The position numbers and the translations under genes were made by a program. The notes beneath the pieces were generated by a model that was given only the letters and a program-made list of their open reading frames with translations, searched no databases and had not been told where the DNA came from. Below, in pieces: positions 41,534-50,332 of a DNA stretch of 64,000 bases. The DNA is from JACCTH01 sp035281645. GTDB taxonomy: Bacteria; Actinomycetota; Acidimicrobiia; Spongiisociales; ZC4RG35. The stretch covers positions 1 through 64,000 of the forward strand of contig DATEDN010000141.1 of NCBI GenBank assembly GCA_035281645.1, written 5' to 3'. Positions within the stretch are counted from its first letter, which is position 1. Every line of letters starts with the position of its first letter.

Positions 41534-42685
41534 GTGCTCAAGTACGTAGCGAAGCGTCTAATTCAAGGGTTGCTGCTCTTGATGGTCTTTCTGGCTTTGC
41601 TCTACATGCTCCTCGACGCTCAGCCCGGCGACATTTCCCTTCAGCTGAGTGCTAACCCTCGCCTCCCTCCCGAAGCCCAAGAGATTGTGCGCCAGCGCCT
41701 GGGGCTCGATCAGCCCTTGCTCAGTCGAACCGTCACGTATGTCTTGAACTTCTTCCAAGGTGACCTGGGGCTCTCGTTCACCCAGTACCCGCGCACGGTT
41801 GGCTCGGTGATCCTGGAGAAGCTGCCGAGGACGATTCTCCTCTTTCTCTCCGCGACGATCCTGGCGTACTACATGGGGTTCGCCCTCGGCAAGGTGATGG
41901 CCTGGAGGAGGGGAAAAACCGTCGAAACAGGTCTGACCCTGGGGGGAGTGGCGGCCTACACCGTCTTCTATCCCTGGTTCGCAATCCTCATGCTTTGGTT
42001 TTGGGGTTTTCAGTTCGGGCTCTTCCCCCTCGGAAAGTTCATCGACGTCGAAGAGTGGACAGGCGCTCCCATGGCGGCCAACCGCGTGTTCATGAGGATG
42101 CTGGTATCCCTGGGCATACTCGGGCTTGCCTTGGCGGTAGTCGCCTTGGTCGCTCACCGCCTCCCACCGGAGCGAGGAGAGCAAGTGTCGCGGTATGGCC
42201 CTCCGCTCGTCTTGCTGGGCTTCCTCGCCTTCTGGTTTTTCTCACCGCTTCGCCGCTATGCGGCTGATATTGCCCATCACACCCTCTTGCCGGTGCTCAC
42301 ACTGGCTTCGGTGCAGTTTGCGGGGGTCATGCTGCTTACCCGAGCGTCGATGCTTGAGACGTTGAAGGAGGACTACATCCTCACCGCGCGGGCTAAGGGC
42401 CTTCCTCAGCGGGACATCCGCAACCGACATGCCGCCCGCAATGCCCTCCTGCCGGTAGTCACATCCCTCGTGCTGGCACTTTCGTTTGTCATTGGTGGGG
42501 GGATCCTCACCGAGGGCATCTTCTCCTGGCCAGGCATCGGCGGACAGCTCCTGGATGCGACGCTTACCGAGGACATTCCGCTGGCCACCGGGACCCTTGG
42601 GGTAATCGGAATCATCGCATTGGTCGGCCACCTCGTCTCCGACGTGCTTTACATGTATCTCGACCCCCGCATTCGAACCAGCTGA
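41534..42685 (+). CDS. ABC transporter permease, DppB type
   Basis: The 383-residue protein has the DppB-type start (LKYVAKRLIQGLLLLMVFLA, PGD, LGLDQPL), about eight helices and the EAA loop TARAKGLPQRDIRNRHAARN. Compared with standard DppB (about 340 residues), an extra segment with two helices sits near residues 185-240. The start is GTG 41,534. It forms the membrane pore with the next gene's product. Confidence 0.9.
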   Translation: MLKYVAKRLIQGLLLLMVFLALLYMLLDAQPGDISLQLSANPRLPPEAQEIVRQRLGLDQPLLSRTVTYVLNFFQGDLGLSFTQYPRTVGSVILEKLPRTILLFLSATILAYYMGFALGKVMAWRRGKTVETGLTLGGVAAYTVFYPWFAILMLWFWGFQFGLFPLGKFIDVEEWTGAPMAANRVFMRMLVSLGILGLALAVVALVAHRLPPERGEQVSRYGPPLVLLGFLAFWFFSPLRRYAADIAHHTLLPVLTLASVQFAGVMLLTRASMLETLKEDYILTARAKGLPQRDIRNRHAARNALLPVVTSLVLALSFVIGGGILTEGIFSWPGIGGQLLDATLTEDIPLATGTLGVIGIIALVGHLVSDVLYMYLDPRIRTS

Positions 42686-42695
42686 GGAGATTCGG

Positions 42696-43799
42696 TTGAC
42701 AGACACTCTGACGGCGCCGCCGGAAGTTCCCGAACAGGAGCCGTTGGGCAGTATCGAGGAGCCGCTGTGGCGGGTCAGGCTTCGACTCACCAGGCGTTCG
42801 CTTGTCCAGAACTGGAGACTGTTTGTTGCCAACCGCATTGGGGTTGTGGGGCTGGTGATGATCGTCATTTTCGCCTTAATGGCGATTGCCCATCCGATTC
42901 TGATGGCAACGGTCTGGCCGTCTCATATTTATCACCCCATCAACGGATACGACGCGCCGGTGAGCGAGAGGGTGGTAGTGGAGGAGGTGACCGATCCGGA
43001 AACGGAGGTCGATCTGACGACCGCTCGAATCCAGTACGGACCTTTCACCGAGGTGGGGGAGGTCGTGTCCATCAGCCAACAACCGGCGCCTCCCTCATTT
43101 GGCGGCATGTATCCCCACTATCTGGGGACCGATCCATTGGGTCGAGATGTCCTCAGCCAGCTGCTCTATAGCACCCGCTCGGCATTCTTCTTGGGGCTGA
43201 TCGCCGCCGTGGTGACGGTTCTGTTCGCCACGGTGGTCGGCTCGGTAGCTGCCTTCTTCGGAGGCTGGGTCGACAGCGTCCTCATGCGTCTCGCAGACCT
43301 GATCTTGCTCGTACCGCTTCTTCCCGTTCTCATTGTTGTCTCGGCCCTCTTCCGAATCAGCCTTCCCTTGTTGGGGCTGCTCATTGGGATCCTGTCCGGA
43401 TTTGGGGGGACTGCCATCATCCTCAAATCGCAAGCTCTGCAGGTGACGGTGAAACCGTTTCTCGATGCGGCCCGCATCGCCGGCGGGGGGAATGGTCATC
43501 TGATCCTCCGCCATGTCATCCCCAACGTGCTGCCCCTTTCCTTTCTCTACATGATGTTCACCGTCACTGACGCCATCGCCCTGGAAGCGACTCTGTCGTT
43601 CCTGGGACTGCTCTCGATACCCATGAGCTGGGGGATCATGATCTCCATCGCCCGCACTCAGGGCTACCTCCTCGGCAGCCTGGAGTATTGGTGGCTCCTT
43701 GTCCCCGCAGGCCTGGCGGTAAGCCTTCTCGCCGCTGCCTTCTTCTTGGTGGGCCGGGCCATGGATGAAGTCGTCAACCCACGGCTGCGTCAGCGCTAG
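42696..43799 (+). CDS. ABC transporter permease, DppC type
   Basis: The 367-residue protein starts at TTG 42,696, eleven bases after dppB. It has the OppC N-terminal domain (NWRLFVANRIGVVGLVMIVI), LGTDPLGRDVLSQLLYSTR and the EAA loop DAARIAGGGNGHLILRHVIP. A charged extracytoplasmic insert of about 65 residues (SERVVVEEVTDPETEVDLTT) follows the first helix, longer than in typical DppC. Confidence 0.9.
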   Translation: MTDTLTAPPEVPEQEPLGSIEEPLWRVRLRLTRRSLVQNWRLFVANRIGVVGLVMIVIFALMAIAHPILMATVWPSHIYHPINGYDAPVSERVVVEEVTDPETEVDLTTARIQYGPFTEVGEVVSISQQPAPPSFGGMYPHYLGTDPLGRDVLSQLLYSTRSAFFLGLIAAVVTVLFATVVGSVAAFFGGWVDSVLMRLADLILLVPLLPVLIVVSALFRISLPLLGLLIGILSGFGGTAIILKSQALQVTVKPFLDAARIAGGGNGHLILRHVIPNVLPLSFLYMMFTVTDAIALEATLSFLGLLSIPMSWGIMISIARTQGYLLGSLEYWWLLVPAGLAVSLLAAAFFLVGRAMDEVVNPRLRQR

Positions 43800-43816
43800 G
43801 CGATAAAGGGACTGAG

Positions 43817-44824
43817 TTGGCGACGCCCAATGGAAGAAAGCTGCTCGAGGTCGATCACCTCGTCATGCACTACAAGACCAAGAAGGGCGACGTCTCGGCG
43901 ATCGAAGACGTCAGCTTTTCGCTGGCCCAGGGCGAGTCGCTAGGCCTGGTGGGGGAGTCGGGCTGCGGAAAGACTTCGGTGGCGATGTCGCTCATGCGGC
44001 TGGCGGCGGACAATGCGCGTTATCTGAAGGGGGAAATTCGTCTCGACGGTGAAAACCTCCTCGCCTTGAGCGAAGAGGCCATGCGCAAGCGCCGCTGGAA
44101 ATCGATCGCAATGGTCTTTCAAGGGGCCATGAACTCCTGGAACCCGGTCTACACCGTGGGCGATCAGATCGAAGAGGCCATAGACCTCCATATCGAGCCC
44201 CGGCCGAGCGAGAAGCAGATCAGGGAACGGATGTCGCGGCTCTTCGAGATGGTGGGTCTCAATCCAGCCATGCTCGATCGCTATCCCCACGAGTTCTCCG
44301 GTGGTATGCGCCAGCGGGCGGTGATTGCCATGGCTCTTTCCTGCGACCCCCGCCTGATCATCGCCGACGAGCCCACCACCGCTCTCGACGTCATCGTCCA
44401 GGATCAGATCCTCAAGGAACTAAAGAAGATCCAGGAAAAGCTGGGGATGACGCTCATCTATATCTCTCACGACATCGCCGTGATCGCCGAGGTGACCGAC
44501 ACCATCGGAGTGATGTACGCCGGCAAGATGGTCGAATATGGCCCCACTGTGGAGGTCTTTCACCGGCCCAAGCACCCTTACTCGTATCTCTTGCTTTCGT
44601 CGACGCCGTCGATCACCGGTCCGCGGCGCAAATTGGCGCCGCTCGAGGGGGAGTCGGCCAATCTGCTCGACCCACCCACCGGTTGCCGCTTCCATCCCCG
44701 CTGCCCGTTTGCGACTGAGATCTGTGTGACCGAGGAGCCGCCACTCGAAGAGAAGTTGCCGGGACACAAAGCTGCTTGCTGGCATAGCGATCGGGTGCCG
44801 GTCGCCATTGGGGCGGCGGTATGA
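43817..44824 (+). CDS. ABC transporter ATP-binding protein, DppD type
   Basis: The 335-residue protein has Walker A GESGCGKTS, the Q-loop MVFQGAMNSWNPV, signature FSGGMRQR, Walker B LIIADEPT and the H-loop YISHD, plus the oligopeptide C-terminal cysteine cluster (CRFHPRCPFATEIC) typical of Dpp/Opp ATPases, which can hold an Fe-S cluster. It starts at TTG 43,817 and overlaps the next ATPase gene by 4 bases. Confidence 0.93.
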   Translation: MATPNGRKLLEVDHLVMHYKTKKGDVSAIEDVSFSLAQGESLGLVGESGCGKTSVAMSLMRLAADNARYLKGEIRLDGENLLALSEEAMRKRRWKSIAMVFQGAMNSWNPVYTVGDQIEEAIDLHIEPRPSEKQIRERMSRLFEMVGLNPAMLDRYPHEFSGGMRQRAVIAMALSCDPRLIIADEPTTALDVIVQDQILKELKKIQEKLGMTLIYISHDIAVIAEVTDTIGVMYAGKMVEYGPTVEVFHRPKHPYSYLLLSSTPSITGPRRKLAPLEGESANLLDPPTGCRFHPRCPFATEICVTEEPPLEEKLPGHKAACWHSDRVPVAIGAAV

Positions 44825-45822
44825 CCGAGCCCCTGCTCAGGGTCGCCGAGCTCCGGAAGCTGTTCCCGGTTGGTCGGGGCCTGTTCCGTAAGCCGACTGA
44901 GTTCATCCATGCGGTCGATGGGATCGACTTCGAGATCGGGCAGGGGGAAAGCCTGGGGCTGGTGGGGGAGTCGGGGTGTGGCAAGTCGACCACGGGACGG
45001 ATGCTTACCAGGCTGATGGACGCCACCAGCGGCCACATCCTTCTCAAAGCCAACGGGTCGTTGGTGGATGTGGCCCACATCAGCCGGGAGGGGATGAAGG
45101 CATTCCGGCGCCGGGTGCAGATGATCTTCCAGGATCCTTACGAATCGATGAATCCGCGACGGACGATCTATGACACCGTGGCGGAGCCACTCACCGTGCA
45201 AAAAGTGGGCTCGGTTCAAGAGCGTGAGGAAAAAGTGGCGGAATTGTTGAAGTTGGTGGGCCTTTCCCCGCCCGAGACTTTCATGTTCCGATACCCCCAC
45301 GAGCTCTCCGGGGGCCAGCGCCAGCGGGTAGCGATAGCCCGGGCGCTGGTTATCGATCCCAACTTCGTGGTCGCCGACGAGCCCACGTCGATGCTGGACG
45401 TCAGCATTCGCATCTCGATTATGGATCTCATGTTGAAGCTCGCCAACGAGTTCGACGTCTCCTATCTCTACATCACCCACGATCTGGCGGTAGCTCGCTA
45501 CATGTGTGACCGGATCGCGGTCATGTACCTGGGGAAGATCGTCGAGCTTGCCGATTCTGAGGAGCTGTTGTCCAATCCTCTCCATCCCTACACCAAGGCC
45601 CTGCTCTCGGCGGTGCCGGTACCCGATCCCAGCTTTAAGCGACAGCCGGTGGAGATCAAGGGCGGAATTGGCAAAGCCATCAACCCGCCGCCGGTCTGCC
45701 GCTTCCTCGATCGCTGCCCGATGGCAACCGATTACTGCCGCCAGCACGACCATCCCCCCCTGGAGGACAAGGGCAACGGCCACTACGTTGCTTGCCATCT
45801 CGTCGAAGTCGGCGCCGCCTGA
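44821..45822 (+). CDS. ABC transporter ATP-binding protein, DppF type
   Basis: The 333-residue protein has Walker A GESGCGKST, Q-loop IFQDPYESMNPR, signature LSGGQRQRVAIARA, Walker B FVVADEPTSM and H-loop ITHD. The C-terminal oligopeptide domain has a cysteine cluster (CRFLDRCPMATDYC). It pairs with the preceding ATPase to energise the importer. ATG 44,821 overlaps the previous stop. Confidence 0.93.
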   Translation: MTEPLLRVAELRKLFPVGRGLFRKPTEFIHAVDGIDFEIGQGESLGLVGESGCGKSTTGRMLTRLMDATSGHILLKANGSLVDVAHISREGMKAFRRRVQMIFQDPYESMNPRRTIYDTVAEPLTVQKVGSVQEREEKVAELLKLVGLSPPETFMFRYPHELSGGQRQRVAIARALVIDPNFVVADEPTSMLDVSIRISIMDLMLKLANEFDVSYLYITHDLAVARYMCDRIAVMYLGKIVELADSEELLSNPLHPYTKALLSAVPVPDPSFKRQPVEIKGGIGKAINPPPVCRFLDRCPMATDYCRQHDHPPLEDKGNGHYVACHLVEVGAA

Positions 45823-45872
45823 AGAAAGACAAACGACAAGAGATAGAAGACATCAGACATCGTCGTGAAGCG

Positions 45873-46430
45873 ATGTCGGGAATTCTCACTGCTCCCAATT
45901 TGGTTTCGGGTCTGCGGGTTCTGGCTGTGCCTTACTTCTGGTACGTCCTTCTCGGCCAGGGGAACGTGGGTTGGGCGGCAGCACTGATATTCATCATTGG
46001 CGCTACCGACTGGATCGACGGCTTTCTAGCCCGCCGCCTGAATCAGGTCTCCGAGGTGGGGAAATTCCTCGATCCACTAGCCGACCGGCTGATGATCGCT
46101 TCCGCCTTGGTGGGGGGCCTGATAGCGGGTGTCCTGCCGGCGCTGATTGCGTGGGGACTGATCGCCCGGGAGGTGTTGGTGGGCGTGGGGACTTTGACGC
46201 TCGCCGCCCGGGGTTTGGGAAAGCTCGACGTCCTCTGGCTGGGGAAGCTGGCGACCTTCTTGCTCTACGGTGCACTGCCCTCGTTTTATTTGACCGCGGC
46301 GGGAATTTTGCCTTGGCTCTTCGAGCCCCCGGCCTGGATCTCGGGAGTGATGGGGCTTCTCCTTTACTGGTATGTCGGCTTCCAGTACGCAGGTGAGGTT
46401 CGGCGTCGCCTCGGTAGAGTCGAATCATGA
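45873..46430 (+). CDS. pgsA: CDP-diacylglycerol-glycerol-3-phosphate 3-phosphatidyltransferase
   Basis: From ATG 45,873 the 185-residue membrane protein carries the CDP-alcohol phosphotransferase motif (DWIDGFLARR, then GKFLDPLADRL: DGx2ARx8Gx3Dx3D). Several helices follow. It makes phosphatidylglycerol phosphate. The 50-base gap after the importer contains a short repeated motif. The stop overlaps the gcvH ATG. M. tuberculosis has a pgsA paralogue (Rv1822) near gcvH. Confidence 0.88.
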   Translation: MSGILTAPNLVSGLRVLAVPYFWYVLLGQGNVGWAAALIFIIGATDWIDGFLARRLNQVSEVGKFLDPLADRLMIASALVGGLIAGVLPALIAWGLIAREVLVGVGTLTLAARGLGKLDVLWLGKLATFLLYGALPSFYLTAAGILPWLFEPPAWISGVMGLLLYWYVGFQYAGEVRRRLGRVES

Positions 46431-46807
46431 ATGTCCCCGAGCATCTGCGCTACACCAAAGAGCATGAATGGGTCGAGTTGGTCCGGGAGAAGACGATTCG
46501 GGTCGGAATCACCGACTACGCCCAGGATGCTCTCGGAGATGTGGTCTTCGTGCAGGCACCCAAGGTCGATCAGGTGCTCGATACTCATGCACTGTTAGCG
46601 GAGGTGGAGTCGACCAAGTCTGTGGCCGAGGTGTATGCCCCGGTGGCTGGAAAGGTGGTGGCTGTGAACGAGCGCCTGGCGACCCAGCCCGAGCTTCTGA
46701 ATCAGGACCCATATGGCGAGGGGTGGTTCTGTGAGCTCGAGGTCGACGACGAAAACCTGATCTCCAACCTGCTCGACGCCGCTGCTTACCGCCAGCTGAC
46801 CGAGTAG
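46427..46807 (+). CDS. gcvH: Glycine cleavage system H protein
   Basis: The 126-residue protein has the full H-protein pattern, KEHEWVEL, GITDYAQDALGDVVFV, the lipoylated Lys64 in EVESTKSVAEVYAPVAG, and NQDPYGEGWFCELE. It carries the aminomethyl group between P, T and L proteins. gcvT is 4.5 kb downstream and no gcvP is in the window. ATG 46,427 overlaps pgsA. Confidence 0.95.
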   Translation: MNVPEHLRYTKEHEWVELVREKTIRVGITDYAQDALGDVVFVQAPKVDQVLDTHALLAEVESTKSVAEVYAPVAGKVVAVNERLATQPELLNQDPYGEGWFCELEVDDENLISNLLDAAAYRQLTE

Positions 46808-46870
46808 AGCTGCGACCCCGGGCCCGTTTGGTGGCCATTGGGGCTATAAAAACGCCGCAAGGCGCCTGGT

Positions 46871-47359
46871 ATGGCTACAGCCGCACGCTCTACCATGGCT
46901 GGCGTGCAGTGCCCGCGATGTGACACGGTCGTGGCTGCGGGGACAACCCAGTGTCCGTCCTGCGGTCTCCTTTTCGAATCCGAGCCGACGGTGGCTTACG
47001 TAGAGCTGCCCGACCCCGAGCACCCTCTCACTCCCGACGAGGCCGCTTCCGTTGATGGGATCAGCGGCTGGGCGCTCGTCGTCGAAAAGGGGCCACGCAC
47101 CGGCATGACGTTCGTCCTCAACGAGGGGAGGACTGCGGTCGGCCGCCAGCCCGACTCGGAGATCCTGCTCGACGACGTCACGGTCTCGCGCCAACACTGC
47201 CAGTTCACCGTCACCGTCGACGAGCTCGCGGTTGAGGACCTTGGATCCACCAACGGAACCTACGTCAACGAGACCAGGGTCGACCAAGCCACTCTCAACC
47301 CCGGTGACCAGGTGATCATTGGCCGTTTCCAGTTTTTGGTGGCCCGCGGCGATGGCTGA
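46871..47359 (+). CDS. FHA-domain protein with N-terminal zinc ribbon (GarA-position homologue)
   Basis: The 162-residue protein has a CPRC...CPSC zinc ribbon (residues 14-31), a linker and an FHA domain (GRTAVGRQPDSEILLDDVTV, SRQHCQF, DLGSTNGTYVNETRV). FHA domains bind phosphothreonine. By position it corresponds to GarA (Rv1827), which regulates 2-oxoglutarate metabolism, but the GarA ETTSVF phosphorylation motif is not seen. ATG 46,895 is an alternative start. It overlaps the next gene by 8 bases. Confidence 0.85.
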   Translation: MATAARSTMAGVQCPRCDTVVAAGTTQCPSCGLLFESEPTVAYVELPDPEHPLTPDEAASVDGISGWALVVEKGPRTGMTFVLNEGRTAVGRQPDSEILLDDVTVSRQHCQFTVTVDELAVEDLGSTNGTYVNETRVDQATLNPGDQVIIGRFQFLVARGDG

Positions 47360-48035
47360 ACGGATGGTCGACGAATCCCTGTCGATCGGCGACGTCATCG
47401 ACCTGCTTCGGGACGATTTTCCTGACGTCTCCGTTTCCAAAATCCGGTTTCTCGAGGCCCAGGGCTTGATCTCGCCGGCCCGATCGGGTTCGGGCTACCG
47501 CCAGTTCGGACCCTCTGAGATCAAGCGCCTGCGCTACATCCTCGCCCTTCAACGCGACCATTTCCTCCCCTTGAAGGTGATCAAGTCGAAGCTGACCCTG
47601 TGGGATCGGGGCGAGGACGGGGGGATGAGCGACGACGAGGCCATGACATTCGATCCCGCCGGTGAGCCGGTGGCGGCGGCCGACCTCCTGCGCCGCTCGG
47701 GTCTCAGTGCTTCTCAAGTGGCCGACCTCGTCTCTCACGGAGTGCTCCCCCCATCCGAGGGTCCGGAGGGGGTTTACCCCGGCTGGGCGCTCCCGGCCGC
47801 CCTCGAGTCCCGTCAGCTGCTCGACATGGGTTTTGAGGCCCGACATCTGCGCCAGGTGCGCCTCGCCGCGGATCGAGGAGTAGAGCTGCTTCGCCAACTC
47901 GTAAGCCCGCTCCTCAATTCGCCCCAGACAGAGGCACGGAAGCTCGCCCGGGACGACCTTGAGACCGGCACCGATGCGGTGGCTTCCCTGCACCGCATCC
48001 TCCTCAGCGCCAGAATCAGGGAGATGGTCGAATGA
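47352..48035 (+). CDS. MerR family transcriptional regulator (Rv1828-like)
   Basis: From ATG 47,352 the 227-residue protein has a MerR helix-turn-helix (LSIGDVIDLLRDDFPDVSVS, KIRFLEAQGLI, SGYRQFGPSEIKRLRYI) and a helical effector region (LLRRSGLSASQVADLVSHGV). The order gcvH-FHA-MerR equals Rv1826-Rv1828. Its ligand is unknown. It overlaps the FHA gene and, by 4 bases, the carboxypeptidase gene. Confidence 0.88.
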   Translation: MAERMVDESLSIGDVIDLLRDDFPDVSVSKIRFLEAQGLISPARSGSGYRQFGPSEIKRLRYILALQRDHFLPLKVIKSKLTLWDRGEDGGMSDDEAMTFDPAGEPVAAADLLRRSGLSASQVADLVSHGVLPPSEGPEGVYPGWALPAALESRQLLDMGFEARHLRQVRLAADRGVELLRQLVSPLLNSPQTEARKLARDDLETGTDAVASLHRILLSARIREMVE

Positions 48036-49126
48036 GGCGGCAGCGAACCCGTTGGCTCTTGGCCCTCCTCACCGCGGCAGCACTTGTGGTCGCCAGCCCC
48101 GCGCAGGCGACCCCCGGCCGCTGGGATCCCCTCCCACCCCGTCCCCGATGGGTGACCGCACCGCTGCCCGATGTCAGCGCCCCCTCCTGGATCCTTTTCG
48201 ACGACCAATCCGACTGGGTGATCTCGGCCCACGATCCCAACGGGCACCGGGCACCCGCCTCGACCACCAAGATCATGACGGCTCTGGTGGTAGCCGAGCA
48301 CGCCGATTTCAACGAGATGGTGACGATCAGTGCCACCGCTCCGGAGGCAGGCGAGTCCGAGATCGGCCTCGTCGCCGGGGAGGTCGTAAGTGTCGCCGAC
48401 TTGCTGGCGGCAGTCCTGGTGCGTTCGGCCAATGATGCCGCCCTGGCACTCGCCGAGTATGTCGGCGGATCGGTCGAAGGATTTGCAGCGCTGATGAACG
48501 AGAAGGCAGCGGACCTCGGCATGAGCGAGAGTCACTTTCTCAATCCGCACGGGCTAGACGAGGAGGGCCACTACACGACCGCATCCGACGAGCTCAAGAT
48601 GGCCCAGGCGCTAATGGCCAACCCCCAGCTGGCCTCGATGGTGGCTCTACGGAGAATCGATTTCCCCACCGCTCCCGACGGCACCCTGCGCGGAGGGCGG
48701 GCCACGAACCAACTGCTCGAGTCATACCCGGGGGCCATGGGGGTCAAGACGGGATACACGTTCCAGGCGTCATTGGTTTTGGCCGCAGCGGCGGAGCGTG
48801 AAGGAAGACGCCTTTTTGCCATAGTCATGGGTTCGGAAGGAACCAACGCCCACTTCACCGACGCGCTGGCCTTGCTCGATTACGGATTCGACGAAGCCCG
48901 GATCCCGACCACCGTTTCCGAGATCGACCTCAACGGCCCGCTGGGCACCGCCGCTCGCGGCGAAGCGTTGACCTGGTTGGGGCTATCCGGGCTGCTGGTG
49001 CCGCCCGCACCCCCCACCCCGACCACAGTCACGGTGATTCGTCAGGCGGAGGATCCCCCCGATTGGCCCGAGGCGCTGTCATGGGTCGAGAAGTATTGGA
49101 GCTGGATCGTTGCTGCCAGCGGCTGA
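48032..49126 (+). CDS. D-alanyl-D-alanine carboxypeptidase (PBP5/6 family)
   Basis: The 364-residue protein has a signal peptide (RTRWLLALLTAAALVVASPA) and the penicillin-binding motifs Ser77-x-x-Lys80 (ASTTKIMTA), Ser132-x-Asn134 (RSANDA) and Lys239-Thr-Gly (VKTGYTF). It trims the peptidoglycan pentapeptide. The C terminus ends in a tryptophan-rich segment (WVEKYWSWIVAASG). The gene interrupts the order shared with mycobacteria. Confidence 0.93.
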   Translation: MRRQRTRWLLALLTAAALVVASPAQATPGRWDPLPPRPRWVTAPLPDVSAPSWILFDDQSDWVISAHDPNGHRAPASTTKIMTALVVAEHADFNEMVTISATAPEAGESEIGLVAGEVVSVADLLAAVLVRSANDAALALAEYVGGSVEGFAALMNEKAADLGMSESHFLNPHGLDEEGHYTTASDELKMAQALMANPQLASMVALRRIDFPTAPDGTLRGGRATNQLLESYPGAMGVKTGYTFQASLVLAAAAEREGRRLFAIVMGSEGTNAHFTDALALLDYGFDEARIPTTVSEIDLNGPLGTAARGEALTWLGLSGLLVPPAPPTPTTVTVIRQAEDPPDWPEALSWVEKYWSWIVAASG

Positions 49127-49688
49127 GGCGGCCTTTACCCAGGTAGTCGCAGCCACAGAGATCAAAGACCGGGTTGCCGAGTTGGGGGCAGCGATCAGCG
49201 ATGACTACCGCGAATCCGAGCCGATTCTCGTCGCCGTGTTGGTGGGGGCTCTCCCTTTCTTGGCCGACCTGGCTCGCCAATTGACCATCCCCACCAAGAT
49301 CGACTTCCTATCGATCTCGCGATTTGGGGAAGGCGGTCGAATCCGCATCGTCCTCGATGTCGCCGACAACCTGTTGGGAAAGGACGTCATCATCGTCGAA
49401 GACATCGTCGACACCGGACTCTCGTTGGCAGTGCTGCGCAGGATGCTGCTTGATCGGGGGGCCAACTCGGTTGCAACCGTCGCCCTTTTGGACAAGACCA
49501 CCCGCCGCCTGGTGGACGTGCCACTCGAGTATCGAGGATTTGAAGTGGGGGACGAATATCTAATCGGGTACGGGCTCGATTTCGAAGGAAACTTTCGCAA
49601 TTTGCCTTCATTGTGGGCGGTGCTCGACGCTGAATTTGCCGCCCGCGACCCTGCCGGCAGCGCCCGTTATCTCTATCAGCACCGGTGA
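49110..49688 (+). CDS. hpt: Hypoxanthine phosphoribosyltransferase
   Basis: The 192-residue protein has the PRPP-binding loop VIIVEDIVDTGLSL, the flexible loop region with FLSISRFGE and the C-terminal purine pocket (FEVGDEYLIGYGLDFEG). It salvages hypoxanthine/guanine. It starts at TTG 49,110 inside the end of the carboxypeptidase gene. It ends 12 bases before the DUF151 gene. Confidence 0.92.
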   Translation: MLPAAEAAFTQVVAATEIKDRVAELGAAISDDYRESEPILVAVLVGALPFLADLARQLTIPTKIDFLSISRFGEGGRIRIVLDVADNLLGKDVIIVEDIVDTGLSLAVLRRMLLDRGANSVATVALLDKTTRRLVDVPLEYRGFEVGDEYLIGYGLDFEGNFRNLPSLWAVLDAEFAARDPAGSARYLYQHR

Positions 49689-49700
49689 TAACCTGAGCAG

Positions 49701-50204
49701 ATGAGCGGCAACGGTGACCGCATCCCGGTCGAAGTCGTTGGAGTCCGGATTGAGTTGCCCTCGAACACCCCGATCGTGTTGCTCCGCGAGCAGTCAGGTC
49801 GCCGCCACATACCGATTTGGATCGGAGCCCCGGAAGCGCAGGCGATTGCCGCCGCCCTCGACGGTTTGGAGCCTCCTCGGCCCCAGACCCATGACCTCCT
49901 CCGGCTGGTGGTAGAAACGCTCGGAGCCAAAATCGACCGGGTCGACGTCGTCGAACTACGCGACAGCGTCTATTTCGCCGAGCTGCAGATGAGTCGGGAA
50001 GGCCGAACTTTCCACCTCTCGGCCCGCCCCTCTGACTCGATCGCTCTGGCAGTCCGATCCCAGGCACCGGTGTTTGTGGCCGCCCAGGTGCTGGCCGATG
50101 CCGGAATCGAGTTCTCCGAGGAGAGCGAAGAGGACGAGATCGAGCGCTTCCGGGAAATGTTGGAAGACGTCACCGTGGAGGACTTCCTCAAAGAGGACGA
50201 CTAG
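49701..50204 (+). CDS. DUF151/BFN (bifunctional nuclease) family protein
   Basis: The 167-residue protein shows the family core VEVVGVRIELPSNTPIVLLR, RRHIPIWIGAPEAQAIA, HDLLRLVVETLGA and RPSDSIALAVRSQAPVFVA, with an acidic C-terminal tail. It corresponds to Rv1829 by position. Plant and bacterial members have been described as nucleases, but that is not certain here. The final codons lie inside the terminator stem. Confidence 0.9.
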   Translation: MSGNGDRIPVEVVGVRIELPSNTPIVLLREQSGRRHIPIWIGAPEAQAIAAALDGLEPPRPQTHDLLRLVVETLGAKIDRVDVVELRDSVYFAELQMSREGRTFHLSARPSDSIALAVRSQAPVFVAAQVLADAGIEFSEESEEDEIERFREMLEDVTVEDFLKEDD

Positions 50205-50217
50205 TCGTCCTCTTTTT
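50190..50217 (+). terminator. Intrinsic terminator of the pgsA-DUF151 operon
   Basis: AGAGGACGACT and AGTCGTCCTCT form a perfect stem (50,192-50,213) followed by TTTTT, the clearest rho-independent terminator in the window. The DUF151 stop codon (TAG 50,202-50,204) lies in the centre of the palindrome. Confidence 0.88.
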
Positions 50218-50235
50218 GAGAAAGTCCCAAGACAA

Positions 50236-50311
50236 TGGCCGGCCCTCCGGGCCGGCCAGACAAGAGATTTCAGACGAAACGCGAATCTGATGTCTGAAAT
50301 CTGATGTCTGA
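50236..50311. repeat. GC hairpin followed by repeated CTGATGTCTGA motifs
   Basis: TGGCCGGCCC/GGGCCGGCCA (50,236-50,258) is a perfect hairpin. It is followed by inverted GATTTCAGAC/GTCTGAAATC (50,266-50,275 and 50,292-50,301) and direct CTGATGTCTGA repeats (50,287-50,297 and 50,301-50,311). A related AGACATCAGACATC stretch lies before pgsA at about 45,847-45,860, suggesting an interspersed intergenic repeat. Confidence 0.5.
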
Positions 50312-50332
50312 TCGTCTTATCCACAGCGGTTG

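Noticed and set aside
50318..50326. TTATCCACA as part of a replication origin
   Set aside because: Only one box, no AT-rich unwinding region, and neither dnaA nor dnaN nearby; kept only as a possible regulatory site.
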